This document shows, piece by piece, positions 6,116-7,634 of a DNA stretch of 7,634 bases. Below the pieces are notes generated by a model. It did no database searches. It worked only from the letters and a program-made list of their open reading frames with translations, and had not been told where the DNA came from. The stretch is from positions 1 through 7,634 of the forward strand of contig JBJXHB010000093.1 of assembly GCA_046160725.1 (NCBI GenBank). Reading direction: 5' to 3'. Each line of letters opens with the position of its first letter. Position 1 is the first letter of the stretch. This DNA is from JBJXHB01 sp046160725 (lineage in GTDB: Bacteria > Pseudomonadota > Gammaproteobacteria > Burkholderiales > Burkholderiaceae_C). The position numbers and the translations under genes are program-made.

Positions 6116-6136
6116 CCGGCGCCGCTCAGGCGCCGG
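6116..6136. repeat. GC hairpin around the stop codon of the diguanylate cyclase gene
   Basis: CCGGCGCC (6116-6123) and GGCGCCGG (6129-6136) form a perfect 8-base stem with a 5-base loop that contains the TGA stop (6128-6126 on the minus strand). There is no T-run after it on either strand, so it is not a standard intrinsic terminator. It could protect the 3' end of the mRNA or assist Rho-dependent ending, or simply reflect Ala/Gly codons (GGC, GCC). Confidence 0.45.
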
Positions 6137-7634
6137 CTGGGCTGGGCAGGTCGACCGGCGGCGGCGCCGGCACGTCAGGCGTTGTGTCGGTCTCGCCAGC
6201 GGCCTCTGAGCGCTGGAACACCGCGACCTGGTCGCGTCCGCCTCGCTTGGCGGCGTAGCAGGCGGCGTCCGCGTCGGCCAGCACTTCGGCCATGCTGGTG
6301 TAACGCCCATCCACCTGCACCAGGCCCAGGCTGGAACCCACGGTGTGGACCTTGCCGTTCCAGTCCAGCTGGTAGGCGCTCACAGCCAACCGCAGCTTCT
6401 CGGCAATGGCCTTGCCGCGCTCCAGCGGGCAACCCTCCAGGACGACAGCGAACTCGTCGCCGCCCAGCCGCGCCACGGTATCCGAGCGCCGCAGTGCGCC
6501 CTTCAGTGCCTTTGCGATGCCGCGCAGCAGGGCGTCGCCCGCCGCGTGACCGCCGGTGTCGTTGACCTGCTTGAAGCGGTCCAGGTCGATGAACAGCGCG
6601 CAGAACGGCGCCTGCGCGGCCTGGGCCGTCGCCCGGCCCAGCGTCTGCTCGAAGGCAGCGCGGTTGGGCAGCCCGGTCAGCACGTCATGATGCGCCGAAT
6701 GTGCCAACCGTTCGCGCTGGGCGCGGGCCTCGGTCACGTCCTCGATGATCCAGATCGTGCCCTTGGACGGATCGCCCGGCACCACCGCGCAGGCGCGCAG
6801 GTGGGCCCAGAAGTGTTGCCCATCCCGCCGTGCCAGCTCCGCCTCGCCGTCGAACGCGCCGTGCAGGGTGAGCGCCGGACGGGCCCGGTCTGCCATCTCC
6901 TGGTAGACCGCGTCGGAGGCGTAGAAGCCCCGCGTCAGCTGCCCAAGCGCCTCTTCGCGCCGGCAGCGGAACATCTCGCAGAAGTGTCGGCTGACCAGTT
7001 CATAGCGGCTGTTGCGGCTGACGGCAATGCCGACACCGGCATGGTCCAGCACGGCCTCCAGCTCCTGCACCAGGCCCTCGATGCGGGCCTCGCGCTGGCG
7101 CGCCTGTTGCACCACATGCTGGAACGCGCGGGACAGGTCGCCGATCTCGCCCTGGCCCTGCGGCCAGGGACGCTGGTCAGGCGCGGCACCGTCCAGCAGG
7201 GCCTCGGCGCGCGAGCGCAGGGCCGAGATGGGTCGTGTCACGGCCCACGCCAGCAGGCCGGACAGCACGGCCACGGCCAGACCGACTGCGGCCGCCACCG
7301 GCAGAGCTGCCGCCCGGGCCGAGGCGACAGGCGCCATGGCCACACTTTGGGGCGTCAGTCGCACCAGGACCCAGTCCTGGCCCGGGATGCCGGCCATCGA
7401 CACCAGATGCTCATCGACGACGCGCGCAGAACCGTGGGTGTCAATTGGGCTGCCGGCGTCGCGCCAATGCGCCAGGACGCTGGCCAGCCCGGGCTCGTCC
7501 GCGGCACGGCCCAGCACCCGGCCGGCGTCGGTATGTGCCAGCAGCAGGCCGGCCCGATCCATTACCAGGTCACGGTAGGTGTCGTCGTGTCGCCGCACGC
7601 TGAGGCTGGAGAAGAGCCCCGACGCATGCAGCGG
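6126..7634 (-). CDS. Membrane diguanylate cyclase: sensor (partial)-TM-HAMP-PAS-GGDEF (5' end outside window)
   Basis: This frame is open to the window edge; 502 residues are visible. Numbering from a GTG at 7598 (12 further codons precede it), residues 1-95 are the end of a periplasmic Cache-like sensor (DRAGLLLAHTD at 14-24; MAGIPGQDWVLV at 68-79). A transmembrane helix follows at about 96-119, then HAMP (120-175, starting TRPISAL), PAS (about 180-290) and GGDEF (295-462). The cyclase part has DVLTGLPNR (305-313), the metal strand FIDLDRF (336-342) and an intact GGDEF at 379-383, with the product-inhibition I-site RRSD at 370-373. It should therefore make cyclic di-GMP from two GTP and be feedback-inhibited. 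No EAL domain follows; the protein ends in a Pro-rich tail (473-490). The GTG at 7598 is not believed to be the start, because the sensor domain needs sequence upstream, as does the expected first membrane helix. What signal it senses is unknown. Confidence 0.93.
   Translation of the reverse strand, partial: PLHASGLFSSLSVRRHDDTYRDLVMDRAGLLLAHTDAGRVLGRAADEPGLASVLAHWRDAGSPIDTHGSARVVDEHLVSMAGIPGQDWVLVRLTPQSVAMAPVASARAAALPVAAAVGLAVAVLSGLLAWAVTRPISALRSRAEALLDGAAPDQRPWPQGQGEIGDLSRAFQHVVQQARQREARIEGLVQELEAVLDHAGVGIAVSRNSRYELVSRHFCEMFRCRREEALGQLTRGFYASDAVYQEMADRARPALTLHGAFDGEAELARRDGQHFWAHLRACAVVPGDPSKGTIWIIEDVTEARAQRERLAHSAHHDVLTGLPNRAAFEQTLGRATAQAAQAPFCALFIDLDRFKQVNDTGGHAAGDALLRGIAKALKGALRRSDTVARLGGDEFAVVLEGCPLERGKAIAEKLRLAVSAYQLDWNGKVHTVGSSLGLVQVDGRYTSMAEVLADADAACYAAKRGGRDQVAVFQRSEAAGETDTTPDVPAPPPVDLPSPAGA

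Noticed and set aside
7596..7598. GTG at 7598 as the true start of the diguanylate cyclase
   Set aside because: The frame stays open to the window edge, no Shine-Dalgarno is evident, and starting there would cut the sensor domain and remove the expected first membrane helix.

Overview
The window looks like a chromosomal segment of a high-GC betaproteobacterium, probably Burkholderiales (Rubrivivax, Leptothrix or Comamonadaceae type). The grounds are strong G/C preference at third codon positions, Burkholderiales-like protein sequences and compact gene packing. The taxonomic call is an inference from composition and protein style, because no rRNA or other marker is present. All eight genes are read from the minus strand, so transcription runs from high to low coordinates. 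No tRNA, rRNA, transposon, integrase, CRISPR array or phage gene is visible, and no stretch over about 105 bases is gene-free.

In the direction of transcription, the segment opens with the 3' part of a membrane diguanylate cyclase (7634-6126): sensor domain end, transmembrane helix, HAMP, PAS, and GGDEF with an intact active site and I-site. After a 90-base gap come a JmjC/cupin-4 2-oxoglutarate-dependent oxygenase (6035-4857) and, 13 bases after its stop codon, a P-loop sulfotransferase-like gene starting at TTG (4843-3908). These two look like one transcription unit and are the least understood part of the window. The next unit is an exported methionine sulfoxide reductase pair, msrB (3815-3339) and msrA (3342-2737), sharing an ATGA stop/start overlap. 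Both proteins carry export signals, so they should repair oxidised methionines in periplasmic proteins.

The last block has an AraC-family regulator (2644-1691), a protein made of two tandem SnoaL/NTF2-like domains (1585-647) and, 33 bases later, the 5' two-fifths of an FGGY sugar kinase (613-1, cut by the window edge). The regulator has a perfect 8-base inverted repeat in its upstream gap. The SnoaL gene has a 12-base direct repeat spaced 23 bases apart just before its ribosome binding site. One reading is a regulator controlling itself and the SnoaL-kinase pair, but this is inference.

Nothing here clearly announces a new defence or mobile system. The best candidates for new biology are the oxygenase-sulfotransferase pair and the AraC/double-SnoaL/kinase cluster.
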